DNA of 11,221 nt from an uncultured Haemophilus sp. (lineage in GTDB: Bacteria > Pseudomonadota > Gammaproteobacteria > Enterobacterales > Pasteurellaceae). The notes beneath the pieces were generated by a model, which saw only the letters and a list, made by a program, of their open reading frames with translations, did not search any database and was not told the origin of the DNA. Where the stretch lies: the NCBI GenBank assembly GCA_902482195.1, contig CABSZQ010000013.1, positions 1-11,221 of the forward strand, read 5' to 3'. A program made the position numbers and the translations under genes. Positions 1 to 7,673 of this stretch are shown one piece after another (the stretch's first letter is position 1; each line of letters starts with the position of its first letter).

Positions 1-1064
1 AAGAAAATCTGACCATCGGTAATCGAAATTACGTTGGTTGGAACGAATGCAGAAACGTCACCCGCTTGAGTTTCAATAATAGGAAGAGCGGTTAAAGAAC
101 CTGTTTTTCCTTTTACTGCGCCTTGAGTAAATTTCTCTACGTATTCTTCATTTACACGTGCTGCACGTTCAAGTAAACGTGAGTGTAAGTAGAATACGTC
201 ACCTGGATATGCTTCACGACCTGGTGGACGACGTAATAATAATGAAATTTGACGATAAGCAACGGCTTGTTTTGATAAGTCATCGTAAACGATTAACGCA
301 TCTTCACCGCGATCACGGAAATATTCACCCATTGCACAACCAGCATAAGGCGCTAAATATTGTAAAGCAGCTGATTCAGATGCAGATGCCGCAACAACGA
401 TAGTGTTTTCAAGCGCACCGTGCTCTTCTAATTTACGTACTACGTTTGCAATAGTCGACGCTTTTTGGCCGATCGCTACATAGATACATTTAATACCTGA
501 ATCACGTTGGTTAATGATTGCGTCGATTGCTAATGCTGTTTTACCAGTTTGACGGTCACCGATGATTAACTCACGTTGACCACGACCGATTGGAACCATG
601 GAGTCAACCGCTTTATAACCGGTTTGTACAGGCTGATCAACCGATTTACGATCGATAACACCTGGTGCAATGACTTCAACAGGAGAGAAACCATCGTTTT
701 CAATTTCACCTTTACCATCGATTGGTTGACCAAGTGTATTTACCACACGACCTAATAAACCACGACCAACTGGTACTTCAAGAATACGGCCAGTACATTG
801 TACTTCCATACCTTCCGCTAAATCTGCGTAAGGACCCATTACTACCGCACCAACAGAATCACGTTCAAGGTTAAGTGCCATTGCGTAACGGTTGCCTGGT
901 AAGGCGATCATTTCGCCTTGCATCACATCGCTTAAGCCATGAATACGAATAATCCCGTCGCTTACAGAAACAATTGTCCCTGTATTACGGGCTTCGCTCA
1001 CCACGTCGAATTGAGCGATGCGTTTTTTAATCAATTCACTAATTTCAGTTGAATTTAGTTGCAT
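1..1064 (-). CDS. atpA: ATP synthase F1 subunit alpha (3' end outside window)
   Basis: Alpha subunit of the F1 catalytic head of ATP synthase; it alternates with beta in the alpha3beta3 ring at the cytoplasmic face of the inner membrane and carries the non-catalytic nucleotide sites. The frame begins [15 protein letters not shown] and stays open for 354 codons to the left edge, against about 513 residues for the full protein, so roughly the last 160 residues are missing. The Walker A motif GDRQTGKT falls at residues 169-176, the same numbering as in E. coli. The N-terminal beta-barrel and most of the nucleotide-binding domain are visible; the C-terminal helical bundle is not. The ATG at 1064 is preceded by AGAGGAA. 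It lies 12 nt after the atpH stop, which fits cotranscription. atpG, atpD and atpC are expected beyond the left edge. Assignment is secure. Confidence 0.98.
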   Translation of the reverse strand, partial: MQLNSTEISELIKKRIAQFDVVSEARNTGTIVSVSDGIIRIHGLSDVMQGEMIALPGNRYAMALNLERDSVGAVVMGPYADLAEGMEVQCTGRILEVPVGRGLLGRVVNTLGQPIDGKGEIENDGFSPVEVIAPGVIDRKSVDQPVQTGYKAVDSMVPIGRGQRELIIGDRQTGKTALAIDAIINQRDSGIKCIYVAIGQKASTIANVVRKLEEHGALENTIVVAASASESAALQYLAPYAGCAMGEYFRDRGEDALIVYDDLSKQAVAYRQISLLLRRPPGREAYPGDVFYLHSRLLERAARVNEEYVEKFTQGAVKGKTGSLTALPIIETQAGDVSAFVPTNVISITDGQIF

Positions 1065-1076
1065 CTTGTATTCCTC

Positions 1077-1610
1077 TTATAATTGCAACTCATTTGCGAG
1101 ACGAGCAAGTTGTCCACGACTACTTCCGTCAATCACAAAATCTTCTGTACGAATCACTACACCGGCAATCAGTGAGCTATCTACATTGCAATTTAATTTC
1201 ACTTTGCGAGCTAATCTTTTTTCCATTGCAGCTGCAATTTTTTCGATTTGTGTTGCATTCAATGGTTGTGCTGAAGTTACTTCAACTTCTGCAATAGCTT
1301 GGTGTTCTTCTACATAATGTTTAAATTCTTCAAACACGGTAGGAATCGCACTCAAACGCTTATTTTCAGCCATTAACCGAATAAGATTTTGCCCATATTG
1401 ATCCAATTGTTCGCCACAAATAGAAATTACTGTATCAGCTAATTTCTGTGCAGAAAGAGAACTACTTAAGTAAGCTTTTACCGTTTCATCTTCAGCTACG
1501 GCAGCAGCGAAACCTAACATTTCAGTCCATTTTTCGACCGCACTTTGTTCAATGGCAAAGTCGAATGCAGCTTTTGCATAAGGGCGAGCTATTGTAGTTA
1601 ATTCTGACAT
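1077..1610 (-). CDS. atpH: ATP synthase F1 subunit delta
   Basis: Delta subunit (OSCP homologue). It sits on top of the alpha3beta3 head and ties it to the b-subunit peripheral stalk, so the head does not rotate. The 177-residue product has the usual family length and the typical start [19 protein letters not shown], followed by an all-helical N-terminal domain. The C-terminal part contains the family pattern around [27 protein letters not shown], where delta contacts the stalk. The start codon at 1610 is 12 nt after the atpF stop, and the atpA start follows 12 nt after its own stop, so it sits mid-operon. An exact uptake signal lies inside the gene at 1537-1545. No abnormality is seen. Confidence 0.97.
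   Translation of the reverse strand: MSELTTIARPYAKAAFDFAIEQSAVEKWTEMLGFAAAVAEDETVKAYLSSSLSAQKLADTVISICGEQLDQYGQNLIRLMAENKRLSAIPTVFEEFKHYVEEHQAIAEVEVTSAQPLNATQIEKIAAAMEKRLARKVKLNCNVDSSLIAGVVIRTEDFVIDGSSRGQLARLANELQL
1537..1545 (-). repeat. DNA uptake signal sequence (exact)
   Basis: Exact AAGTGCGGT on the minus strand, inside atpH. This is the core of the signal recognised during natural transformation in the Haemophilus group. Confidence 0.85.
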
Positions 1611-1622
1611 AAGCTAAGCCTC

Positions 1623-2093
1623 TTATAACTCTGCAACTAATTTATCAATAATGTCATTGTTTGCCGCTTCATCAATAGAACGACCCACAATTTTCTCAGC
1701 ACCCGCTACTGCTAATGAAGCCACTTTAACTCGTAATTCTTCTTGAACACGTTTACGTTCTGCTTCTACTTCAGCATAACCTTGAGCAATAATTTTTGCT
1801 TTTAGTTCTTCAGCTTCTGCCTTCACTTCGTCTAACACTTCATTGCGACGTTTATTCGCAGCATCTAAAATTTCTTGAGCTTGTACTTTTGCAGATAGAA
1901 GTTCTTGTTCAACAAGATTTTTAGTATCTGCTTGCTCTTTTTTCGCTGCTTCAGCTGACGCTAAGGCGTTCGCAATTTGGCTTTGACGTGTTTCAATCGC
2001 ATTAATAATTGGTGGCCAAACAAACTTCATGCAGAACCACACGAAAAGTGCGAACGCAATAAGTTGACCAATCAATGTTGCATTTAAATTCAC
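1623..2093 (-). CDS. atpF: ATP synthase Fo subunit b
   Basis: Subunit b of the peripheral stalk; a dimer anchors in the inner membrane and reaches up to delta, acting as the stator. The 156-residue protein has the family's normal length. It shows one N-terminal membrane helix (about residues 5-26, [24 protein letters not shown]), then a long charged helix rich in Ala, Glu and Lys that forms the right-handed coiled coil. The initiation codon is GTG at 2093, as I recall for E. coli atpF. The choice is forced by the conserved start MNLNAT and by a near-perfect Shine-Dalgarno AAGGAGG at 2099-2105, five bases upstream. The gene lies 49 nt after atpE and 12 nt before atpH. Confidence 0.97.
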   Translation of the reverse strand: MNLNATLIGQLIAFALFVWFCMKFVWPPIINAIETRQSQIANALASAEAAKKEQADTKNLVEQELLSAKVQAQEILDAANKRRNEVLDEVKAEAEELKAKIIAQGYAEVEAERKRVQEELRVKVASLAVAGAEKIVGRSIDEAANNDIIDKLVAEL

Positions 2094-2142
2094 AACGTCC
2101 TCCTTACTATGCTTGTTTTACGTTGATAAGCAAATAAGGTGA

Positions 2143-3261
<1,119 letters not shown>

Positions 3262-3636
3262 TTAAGATCTATTTAACAAAAACGGAATAACATTATTCAA
3301 CGCTAATGCTGTAAAAAAACCAACAAAAAACAAAATAAAATGTGAGATAGCAAGCCATTTAAAGGACACCCCCACAAGCACAATCGTTAGCATAAACTTT
3401 AACGCTTCACCACGATAAAATGCTGTTAATTTTGTTGAAAAATCTTGTTTGCGAAAAAAAACAATATAAGCAAAAGTACAAAATGGTACAAAAGCACTGA
3501 TAAATCCTAAACTAAAATCTACCGCACTTTCACCTTGCCAAATTGCAAGGAATACCCCAAAAACAACAAGACAAACCGACTCAATGATTATGGCCTTTTG
3601 ATATCGATTTTTAGCCTGTGTTAAAACCTTAGACAT
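3262..3636 (-). CDS. atpI: ATP synthase accessory protein AtpI
   Basis: First gene of the operon. AtpI is a small, poorly conserved membrane protein that helps c-ring assembly or stability and is not part of the finished enzyme. The 124-residue product shows four hydrophobic segments, at about residues 15-33 (IIIESVCLVVFGVFLAIW), 39-61, 76-94 and 98-119. This fits the family layout, and the position directly before atpB supports the call more strongly than the sequence does. The ATG at 3636 follows an A/T-rich leader with only a weak ribosome-binding site (AATAAGATA), which suggests low translation, as expected for a non-stoichiometric factor. An exact uptake signal lies inside the gene at 3521-3529. 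Confidence 0.9.
   Translation of the reverse strand: MSKVLTQAKNRYQKAIIIESVCLVVFGVFLAIWQGESAVDFSLGFISAFVPFCTFAYIVFFRKQDFSTKLTAFYRGEALKFMLTIVLVGVSFKWLAISHFILFFVGFFTALALNNVIPFLLNRS
3521..3529 (-). repeat. DNA uptake signal sequence (exact)
   Basis: Exact AAGTGCGGT on the minus strand, inside the atpI coding region, followed by an A/T-rich stretch. Confidence 0.85.
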
Positions 3637-3662
3637 TATCTTATTTTTTTAAAATACAAAAA

Positions 3663-3697
3663 CTATCTAATTATACCCGCGCTACAAAGAGTTTCAA
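3663..3697 (-). promoter_or_regulatory. Promoter of the atp operon
   Basis: On the minus strand a -35 TTGAAA (3692-3697) is followed by a 16-bp spacer and a perfect -10 TATAAT (3670-3675). Transcription would start near 3663, giving a leader of about 27 nt before the atpI ATG. This is the best sigma70-type promoter in the window. The start point is predicted only. Confidence 0.75.
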
Positions 3698-3713
3698 CTT
3701 TTAAACCACTAAA

Positions 3714-3735
3714 AAATGTTAAACAAATCACACTT
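3714..3735. promoter_or_regulatory. Candidate CRP-cAMP site upstream of the atp promoter
   Basis: Read on the plus strand, AAATGTTA, six bases, then TCACACTT matches the CRP consensus AAATGTGA-N6-TCACATTT at 14 of 16 positions. The centre (3724.5) is about 61.5 bp upstream of the predicted atp start, the classical class I activator spacing. This is a by-eye match without genome-wide scoring. Confidence 0.45.
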
Positions 3736-3774
3736 TTAAAAAAATATTCACAAAATCGTCACAAAAAAAGTGTG
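3729..3774. repeat. 9-bp inverted repeat between rsmG and atpI
   Basis: CACACTTTT (3729-3737) and AAAAGTGTG (3766-3774) are perfect complements separated by 28 bases. The left arm overlaps the candidate CRP site. The A/T-rich arms, wide loop and lack of a following T run make it a poor terminator. Its role is unknown and it may be chance in AT-rich DNA. Confidence 0.35.
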
Positions 3775-3776
3775 TT

Positions 3777-4388
3777 TTATCGTAAAACGATTAAATGTCG
3801 TTCACCTACAAGCTCAGGGACATGTAAAGTTATCACGTCTTTTATTTCGAATTTTTTGTCTAATTCTTGAACTTCATCTTCGTGATAAATGCCTTTCAAG
3901 GCATAAAAATATCCATCTTTCTTTGGCAAATGATGACACCAATCTGTCATATCTTTTAACGAAGCAAATGCACGACTTAGTACACCGTCGAATTTTTGTT
4001 CAGGTTGGTATTCCTCAACGCGGCTAAGAATGGGTTCTACATTTGTTAGTCCTAACTCACGTACTGCATTTCGAATAAAGCTAATACGCTTACCTAAACT
4101 ATCTAACAAGACAAATTGCTTGGTAGGATTAATAATGGCTAAAGGCAGGCCTGGCAAGCCTGGACCCGTTCCCACATCAATAAAACGATCCCCTTGTAAA
4201 TAAGGACTAACAACAATACTATCCAAGATATGTTTCACTAACATTTCCTGTGGATCACGCACAGAGGTTAAGTTATAGGCTTTATTCCATTTATTGAGTA
4301 ATTGTACTAACTGGATCAGTTGATCTTTTTGTAGATCGGTTAATTGAATTTCTGCTTGAGCCAGTAAATTTTCGAGTTTTGCTTTCAT
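3777..4388 (-). CDS. rsmG: 16S rRNA (guanine-N7)-methyltransferase RsmG (GidB)
   Basis: S-adenosylmethionine-dependent methyltransferase that makes m7G527 in the 530 loop of 16S rRNA; in other bacteria its loss gives low-level streptomycin resistance. The 203-residue protein has the Rossmann-type fold. Motif I is [19 protein letters not shown] (about residues 67-85), the SAM-binding loop, and the substrate-facing motif [12 protein letters not shown] follows near the middle. The N-terminal [25 protein letters not shown] segment is typical of GidB. It is not obviously cotranscribed with mnmG, because a terminator lies between them. TAGAAT at 4418-4423 on the minus strand could be a -10, but no convincing -35 is seen. 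No strong terminator follows, so transcripts may run into the atp operon 140 nt on. Confidence 0.97.
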   Translation of the reverse strand: MKAKLENLLAQAEIQLTDLQKDQLIQLVQLLNKWNKAYNLTSVRDPQEMLVKHILDSIVVSPYLQGDRFIDVGTGPGLPGLPLAIINPTKQFVLLDSLGKRISFIRNAVRELGLTNVEPILSRVEEYQPEQKFDGVLSRAFASLKDMTDWCHHLPKKDGYFYALKGIYHEDEVQELDKKFEIKDVITLHVPELVGERHLIVLR

Positions 4389-4428
4389 TTTTCTATCTAT
4401 CTTGTCTGTTTTTCGTCATTCTACTTGA

Positions 4429-4437
4429 AAGTGCGGT
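4429..4437 (+). repeat. DNA uptake signal sequence (exact)
   Basis: AAAGTGCGGTTAAAA context on the plus strand, the extended consensus form. It lies in the rsmG leader region and is inverted relative to the copy at 4528-4536, 99 bp away. Confidence 0.88.
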
Positions 4438-4508
4438 TAAAATCCTTAGTGTTTTTATTTCAGCAAAAATTTAGCCTACTAATTACATCTTTTTAATTTG
4501 TAATATAA

Positions 4509-4538
4509 AAAAGTGCGATGAAAATTCACCGCACTTTT
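4509..4538 (-). terminator. mnmG terminator built from an uptake-signal inverted repeat
   Basis: AAAAGTGCG (4509-4517) pairs perfectly with CGCACTTTT (4530-4538). After one mismatch the stem can extend inward. Minus-strand transcripts would end in a run of six U. The right arm contains the exact uptake signal 4528-4536; the left arm is a diverged copy. It lies about 20 nt after the mnmG stop and may work in both directions. Confidence 0.8.
4528..4536 (-). repeat. DNA uptake signal sequence (exact, in terminator stem)
   Basis: Exact AAGTGCGGT on the minus strand, forming the right arm of the mnmG terminator. Confidence 0.88.
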
Positions 4539-4558
4539 GCTTTCAATACCTGAGAAGT

Positions 4559-6448
4559 TTACTCCCCACGTTTTAGCATGCCTTGTTTTTTCAAATTCAC
4601 CAGAATAATTGAAATTGCTGCAGGAGTAATGCCTGAAATTCGGCTTGCTTGACCAATGGAAACCGGACGATGCTGTTCCAACTTCGCACGTACTTCATTA
4701 GATAAACCAAACACTTTGCTGTAATCAAAGTTAGCCGGAATTGCCGTATTTTCGTGGCGTTTTTGTTTTTCAATTTCTTCTTGTTGATGCTCAATATAGC
4801 CTTGATACTTAATAGCAATTTCCACTTGTTCTACAGCTTCTCTATCTTCCATTGCTGGTTTGTATGGCGTTAAAGAAGTCAAAATATCGTAGGTCATCTC
4901 TGGGCGACGCAATAAATCTTCACCGCTGGCTTCACGCACAAGTGGGCTACCAAGTACTTTATTCGCTTCTTCTAAATATTCAGAACGCGGATGCAACCAA
5001 ATGCTGCGTAAGCGTTGGCGTTCCTGTTCAATATTTTCCATTTTTTGATTAAAGCGCGCCCAACGAGCCTCATCAATCAAACCTAATTCATGGGCAATTG
5101 GCGTTAAACGAATATCCGCATTATCTTCACGCAACAATAAACGGTATTCAGCACGAGAAGTAAATACTCGATATGGTTCTTTGGTACCAAGTGTACAAAG
5201 ATCATCCACCAATACGCCTGTATAAGATTGATCGCGACGTGGATACCATGCCTCTTTCTCTTGTACGTAAAGACCTGCGTTAATCCCCGCCAATAAGCCT
5301 TGTGCCGCCGCTTCTTCATAACCGGTTGTACCGTTAATTTGACCGGCAAAGAATAAACCCGAAATCGATTTAGTTTCTAACGTTGGTTTTAAGTCACGCG
5401 GATCAAAATAATCATATTCAATGGCATAACCCGGTTTAATGATGCGCGCTTTTTCCAAACCTTTCATGGAATTCACAATGCCCATTTGTACGTCAAACGG
5501 CAAACTGGTAGAGATCCCGTTTGGATACACTTCATTACTGGTTAAGCCTTCCGGTTCCAAATAAATTTGATGTGAATTACGATCGGCGAAACGCATCACT
5601 TTATCTTCAATGGATGGACAATAACGTGGACCAATCCCTTCAATCACACCAGTATACATTGGACTGCGATCCAAGTTATTACGGATCACTTCATGGGTTT
5701 GTTCATTAGTATGGGTGATATAACAAGGAATTTGTTGAGGGTGATCATCCACTGATCCCATAAAAGAGAATACAGGCAACACATCATCACCATGCTGTTT
5801 AGCTAAAATATCAAAATTGATTGTACGTGCATCAATACGTGGTGGTGTACCCGTTTTCAAACGATCTACACGTAAATTTAAATCACGTAAACGATGAGAA
5901 AGTGTAACAGATGCAGGATCACCAGCTCGGCCACCTTCATAATGTTCTAAACCAATATGGATCTTACCCGATAAGAAAGTACCGGCAGTTAAAATGACCG
6001 ATTTAGCACGGAATTTAAGTCCCATTTTGGTTTCCACACCACAAACGCGATCTTGTTCAATTAAAATATCGGTTACTTCTTGTTGGAAAATATCTAAATT
6101 TGGTTGATTTTCTAGTGCGATGCGTACCGCTTGACGATATAAAACACGGTCGGCTTGAGCACGAGTTGCACGTACAGCAGGCCCTTTACTGCTGTTTAAA
6201 GTACGAAATTGAATACCTGCTTTATCTGCAGCATGCGCCATTAAGCCGCCCATCGCATCTACTTCTTTCACTAAATGGCCTTTACCAATACCACCAATAG
6301 CGGGGTTACATGACATTTGTCCAAGGGTATCAACATTATGTGTCAATAATAGGGTTTTTAATCCCATCCGTGCCGGAGCCAATGCGGCTTCTGTACCGGC
6401 ATGACCGCCACCCACAACGATCACATCATAATTTTCGGTGTAAAACAT
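4559..6448 (-). CDS. mnmG: tRNA uridine-34 modification enzyme MnmG (GidA)
   Basis: FAD-dependent subunit of the MnmE-MnmG complex, which installs (carboxymethyl)aminomethyl groups on the wobble uridine (U34) of certain tRNAs. The 629-residue product has full family length. The FAD-binding motif GGGHAG is at residues 13-18. The two cysteines important in the family, Cys47 ([15 protein letters not shown]) and Cys277 ([12 protein letters not shown]), are at the same numbers as in E. coli. A second dinucleotide-related stretch reads [21 protein letters not shown], and the C-terminal helical domain that docks MnmE is complete. The ATG at 6448 follows a purine-rich AGAGAGAGAT. The gene borders oriC, as in E. 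coli, and its candidate promoter lies at the origin edge. No damage is seen. Confidence 0.98.
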   Translation of the reverse strand: MFYTENYDVIVVGGGHAGTEAALAPARMGLKTLLLTHNVDTLGQMSCNPAIGGIGKGHLVKEVDAMGGLMAHAADKAGIQFRTLNSSKGPAVRATRAQADRVLYRQAVRIALENQPNLDIFQQEVTDILIEQDRVCGVETKMGLKFRAKSVILTAGTFLSGKIHIGLEHYEGGRAGDPASVTLSHRLRDLNLRVDRLKTGTPPRIDARTINFDILAKQHGDDVLPVFSFMGSVDDHPQQIPCYITHTNEQTHEVIRNNLDRSPMYTGVIEGIGPRYCPSIEDKVMRFADRNSHQIYLEPEGLTSNEVYPNGISTSLPFDVQMGIVNSMKGLEKARIIKPGYAIEYDYFDPRDLKPTLETKSISGLFFAGQINGTTGYEEAAAQGLLAGINAGLYVQEKEAWYPRRDQSYTGVLVDDLCTLGTKEPYRVFTSRAEYRLLLREDNADIRLTPIAHELGLIDEARWARFNQKMENIEQERQRLRSIWLHPRSEYLEEANKVLGSPLVREASGEDLLRRPEMTYDILTSLTPYKPAMEDREAVEQVEIAIKYQGYIEHQQEEIEKQKRHENTAIPANFDYSKVFGLSNEVRAKLEQHRPVSIGQASRISGITPAAISIILVNLKKQGMLKRGE

Positions 6449-6496
6449 ATCTCTCTCTTCGTCTTCAATTTGATCTTCGATCTAAAAATAGGCGCT

Positions 6497-6525
6497 ATTC
6501 TACTGAAAATTACGTGTGCTTGAAA
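6497..6525 (-). promoter_or_regulatory. Candidate mnmG promoter at the origin edge
   Basis: On the minus strand TTTCAA (6520-6525), a 17-bp spacer and TAGAAT (6497-6502) are followed by a GC-rich stretch, AGCGCC, where transcription would begin. Such GC-rich discriminators mark stringently controlled promoters, and the E. coli gidA promoter is known to respond to ppGpp. The -35 is weak. Confidence 0.5.
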
Positions 6526-6563
6526 GCAAGAATTCAATCTGTGATGAGAGAAGATCGAGAGGT

Positions 6564-6672
6564 AATAAAGATAAAAGCTATTTATATATAAAGATCTTAT
6601 TATTGTTACTATTAAGATCCTTTTACCTTGTGAATAAGATCCTTTTCCTTTTTTAAATGAATAAGTTAGATC
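6564..6672. promoter_or_regulatory. Probable DNA unwinding element with GATC-headed repeats
   Basis: A very AT-rich block contains four related units: AAGATCTTATTAT (6591), AAGATCCTTTTAC (6614), AAGATCCTTTTCC (6636) and TTAGATCGTTTTAG (6667). The first three are 22-23 bp apart, close to two helical turns. They resemble the GATCT-type 13-mers of E. coli oriC, and the stretch before them (around TTTATATATAAA) is extremely AT-rich. Strand opening is expected here; this is inferred from composition and position. Confidence 0.75.
6629..6637 (-). promoter_or_regulatory. DnaA box inside the unwinding element (TTATTCACA)
   Basis: TGTGAATAA on the plus strand is TTATTCACA on the minus strand and fits TTATNCACA. 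It lies between two of the GATC-headed repeats, so it could be bound during melting. Confidence 0.55.
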
Positions 6673-6716
6673 GTTTTAGACTGTGTTGAAATGTCATCAG
6701 TTTGAAGGCTTTTTCT

Positions 6717-6725
6717 TGTGGATAA
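6717..6725 (-). promoter_or_regulatory. DnaA box, perfect consensus (R1-like)
   Basis: TGTGGATAA on the plus strand equals TTATCCACA on the minus strand. It is the perfect box closest to the unwinding block and has the orientation of E. coli R1. It forms an inverted pair with the box at 6735-6743. Confidence 0.88.
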
Positions 6726-6734
6726 CCTTCAATT

Positions 6735-6743
6735 TTATCCACA
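6735..6743 (+). promoter_or_regulatory. DnaA box, perfect consensus (middle)
   Basis: A perfect TTATCCACA on the plus strand. It faces the 6717-6725 box across a 9-bp gap, giving two perfectly complementary 9-base arms. Confidence 0.88.
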
Positions 6744-6806
6744 GTTAAAACAATTATCATATTTACTCAGTGGAAAAGAACACGTTTTTGACAGGTTTTA
6801 TTAAAG

Positions 6807-6815
6807 TTATCCACA
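6807..6815 (+). promoter_or_regulatory. DnaA box, perfect consensus (R4-like)
   Basis: A perfect TTATCCACA in the context AG-TTATCCACA-GG. It is the mioC-proximal strong box, with the orientation of E. coli R4. Confidence 0.88.
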
Positions 6816-6825
6816 GGTGATTTTT

Positions 6826-6834
6826 TTTGGATAA
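6826..6834 (-). promoter_or_regulatory. Degenerate DnaA box (TTATCCAAA)
   Basis: TTTGGATAA on the plus strand is TTATCCAAA on the minus strand, one mismatch from the consensus. The same variant is, as I recall, a weak box in E. coli oriC. It lies 10 bp from the R4-like box. Confidence 0.4.
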
Positions 6835-6845
6835 TAGATAAAGAA

Positions 6846-6871
6846 AAAGCGATAACTCAAATTATCGCTTT
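6846..6871 (-). terminator. mioC terminator facing oriC
   Basis: AAAGCGATAA (6846-6855) and TTATCGCTTT (6862-6871) form a perfect 10-bp stem with a 6-nt loop. On the minus strand it is followed by a U-rich tail. It begins 8 nt after the mioC stop and would end mioC transcripts before they enter oriC. Confidence 0.85.
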
Positions 6872-6878
6872 ATTATGA

Positions 6879-7316
6879 CTAAAGTGCATTTATAAATTGT
6901 GGTAGCCAATCTTCAGCAAATTGTTCTTGATCATCAACATGCAAGACATCGATTTTTAAACTGTCGCAAATTTTGACCGCATTTTTTTCACTTAATTGTG
7001 TTTCAACTTTATTCACGGCATGACAGAATGTATCGTAATCTGAATTGCCTAAGCCTACAACGGCAAAGCGGAGGGAAGAGAAATCTTTATCTGATGCCGC
7101 AATTTGTTCAAAGAGTAGTTTCAAATTATCAGGCAATTCACCTGCACCATGTGTTGAAGTGACAATCAACCAAATATTTTCATCAATCACATCATCAAGT
7201 TCTGGTCCGTGGAAAAGTGCGGTAGAAAAATCTTGTGTTTTTAGCACATCTTCTAAATGTTCCGCTACATATTCAGCGCCGCCTAATGTGCTGCCTGAAA
7301 TCACGCAAATATTCAT
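6879..7316 (-). CDS. mioC: Flavodoxin-like protein MioC
   Basis: A short-chain flavodoxin that binds FMN. E. coli MioC has been linked to biotin synthase activity as an electron carrier; the physiological role here is not shown by the sequence. The 145-residue product has the complete flavodoxin layout: FMN phosphate loop [15 protein letters not shown] (about residues 7-21), the first flavin-flanking loop [12 protein letters not shown] (53-64), and the second loop [14 protein letters not shown] (87-100). Its place next to oriC supports MioC over other flavodoxins. The ATG at 7316 is preceded by AGGAAACAAT. A terminator stands 19 nt upstream, so expression may rely on readthrough from zapB. 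An exact uptake signal lies at 7215-7223. Confidence 0.93.
   Translation of the reverse strand: MNICVISGSTLGGAEYVAEHLEDVLKTQDFSTALFHGPELDDVIDENIWLIVTSTHGAGELPDNLKLLFEQIAASDKDFSSLRFAVVGLGNSDYDTFCHAVNKVETQLSEKNAVKICDSLKIDVLHVDDQEQFAEDWLPQFINAL
7215..7223 (+). repeat. DNA uptake signal sequence (exact)
   Basis: AAAAGTGCGGTAGAAAAA context on the plus strand, inside mioC (antisense to the gene), with the A-rich flank of the extended consensus. Confidence 0.85.
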
Positions 7317-7335
7317 ATTGTTTCCTAATAAGAAA

Positions 7336-7360
7336 AAAGGCTTAGATTTTCTAAGCCTTT
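7336..7360 (-). terminator. zapB terminator, just upstream of mioC
   Basis: AAAGGCTTAGA (7336-7346) and TCTAAGCCTTT (7350-7360) form an 11-bp stem with a 3-nt loop. On the minus strand the stem is followed by a run of U. It lies in the 51-nt gap between zapB and mioC and leaves only 19 nt before the mioC start codon. Confidence 0.85.
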
Positions 7361-7367
7361 ATAGTCA

Positions 7368-7586
7368 TTATACGTTGTCGAATTTACCCAACAATGAACG
7401 AATATGTTCTTGCCAGTTGCGGTGTTCATTTTTAAGTTGCTCGTTTTCATGTTGCAACGCTTCTACCGCTTGTTGAGATTGATTTTTTTGTTCTTTTAAT
7501 TCTTCCACTTCAAGTTGAAGTAATTGAATGGTTTCTACTGCTTGTCTAATTTTTTCTTCAAGCTGATCTAAAATTTCTAAAGACAT
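7368..7586 (-). CDS. zapB: Cell division protein ZapB
   Basis: A small cytoplasmic coiled-coil protein that stabilises the FtsZ ring and, through ZapA and MatP in E. coli, links division to the terminus region. The 72-residue product is almost entirely one heptad-repeat helix (about residues 4-63). It is rich in Glu, Gln, Leu and Lys, begins MSLEILDQLEEKIRQAVETIQLLQLEVEELKE and ends in a short SLLGKFDNV tail, matching ZapB in length and pattern. The ATG at 7586 is preceded by AAAGGAAATCACT, a good ribosome-binding site. It is divergent from glpX, with 143 nt between the start codons, and is followed by a strong terminator. Low-complexity coiled coils are easily confused, but length, N-terminus and neighbourhood agree. 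Confidence 0.92.
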   Translation of the reverse strand: MSLEILDQLEEKIRQAVETIQLLQLEVEELKEQKNQSQQAVEALQHENEQLKNEHRNWQEHIRSLLGKFDNV

Positions 7587-7624
7587 AGTGATTTCCTTTT
7601 TTAAAATAAGTCCGAAACGGCTTT

Positions 7625-7653
7625 ATTCTACCCACTTAATCCTATTTTTAAAA
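7625..7653 (-). promoter_or_regulatory. Weak candidate zapB promoter
   Basis: On the minus strand TAGAAT (7625-7630) has TTTTAA (7648-7653) 17 bp upstream. Only the -10 is a good match. A small imperfect hairpin around CCGAAACGG (7612-7620) would lie in the leader. Confidence 0.3.
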
Positions 7654-7673
7654 GCCTCTTGTCAAAATTTATT

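Larger units (their letters stand above)
6472..6834. other. Chromosomal replication origin (oriC)
   Basis: The 430-nt gene-free gap between mnmG and mioC (6449-6878) has the parts of a gammaproteobacterial oriC. The left half holds seven GATC Dam sites (starting at 6472, 6479, 6553, 6593, 6616, 6638, 6669) and an AT-rich repeat block, the likely unwinding element. The right half holds three perfect DnaA boxes TTATCCACA and one degenerate box; a TTATTCACA box sits inside the unwinding block. The outer boxes point the same way as R1 and R4 in E. coli, but with a shorter separation of about 80-90 bp. The mnmG-oriC-mioC order is that of E. coli. Exact functional limits cannot be read from sequence. 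Confidence 0.93.

Noticed and set aside
1018..1317. Plus-strand open frames of 82 and 99 codons across the atpA-atpH junction
   Set aside because: They lie antisense to conserved atpA and atpH codons, overlap each other in different frames, and show no recognisable protein pattern.
3766..3780. Terminator directly after rsmG
   Set aside because: Only a 4-bp CACA/TGTG stem with a T-rich loop and no clean T tail; too weak to call.
4389..4508. Promoter for rsmG
   Set aside because: TAGAAT at 4418-4423 on the minus strand is a plausible -10, but the region 16-18 bp upstream has no acceptable -35, so it is not listed as a feature.
6310..6591. Plus-strand open frame of 93 codons running from mnmG into oriC
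   Set aside because: Most of it is antisense to mnmG and the rest is origin DNA; no ribosome-binding site or family resemblance.
7045..7476. Plus-strand open frame of 143 codons opposite mioC and zapB
   Set aside because: It is a mirror of two well-supported genes and crosses the zapB terminator; the Ser/Cys-rich product looks like an antisense shadow.
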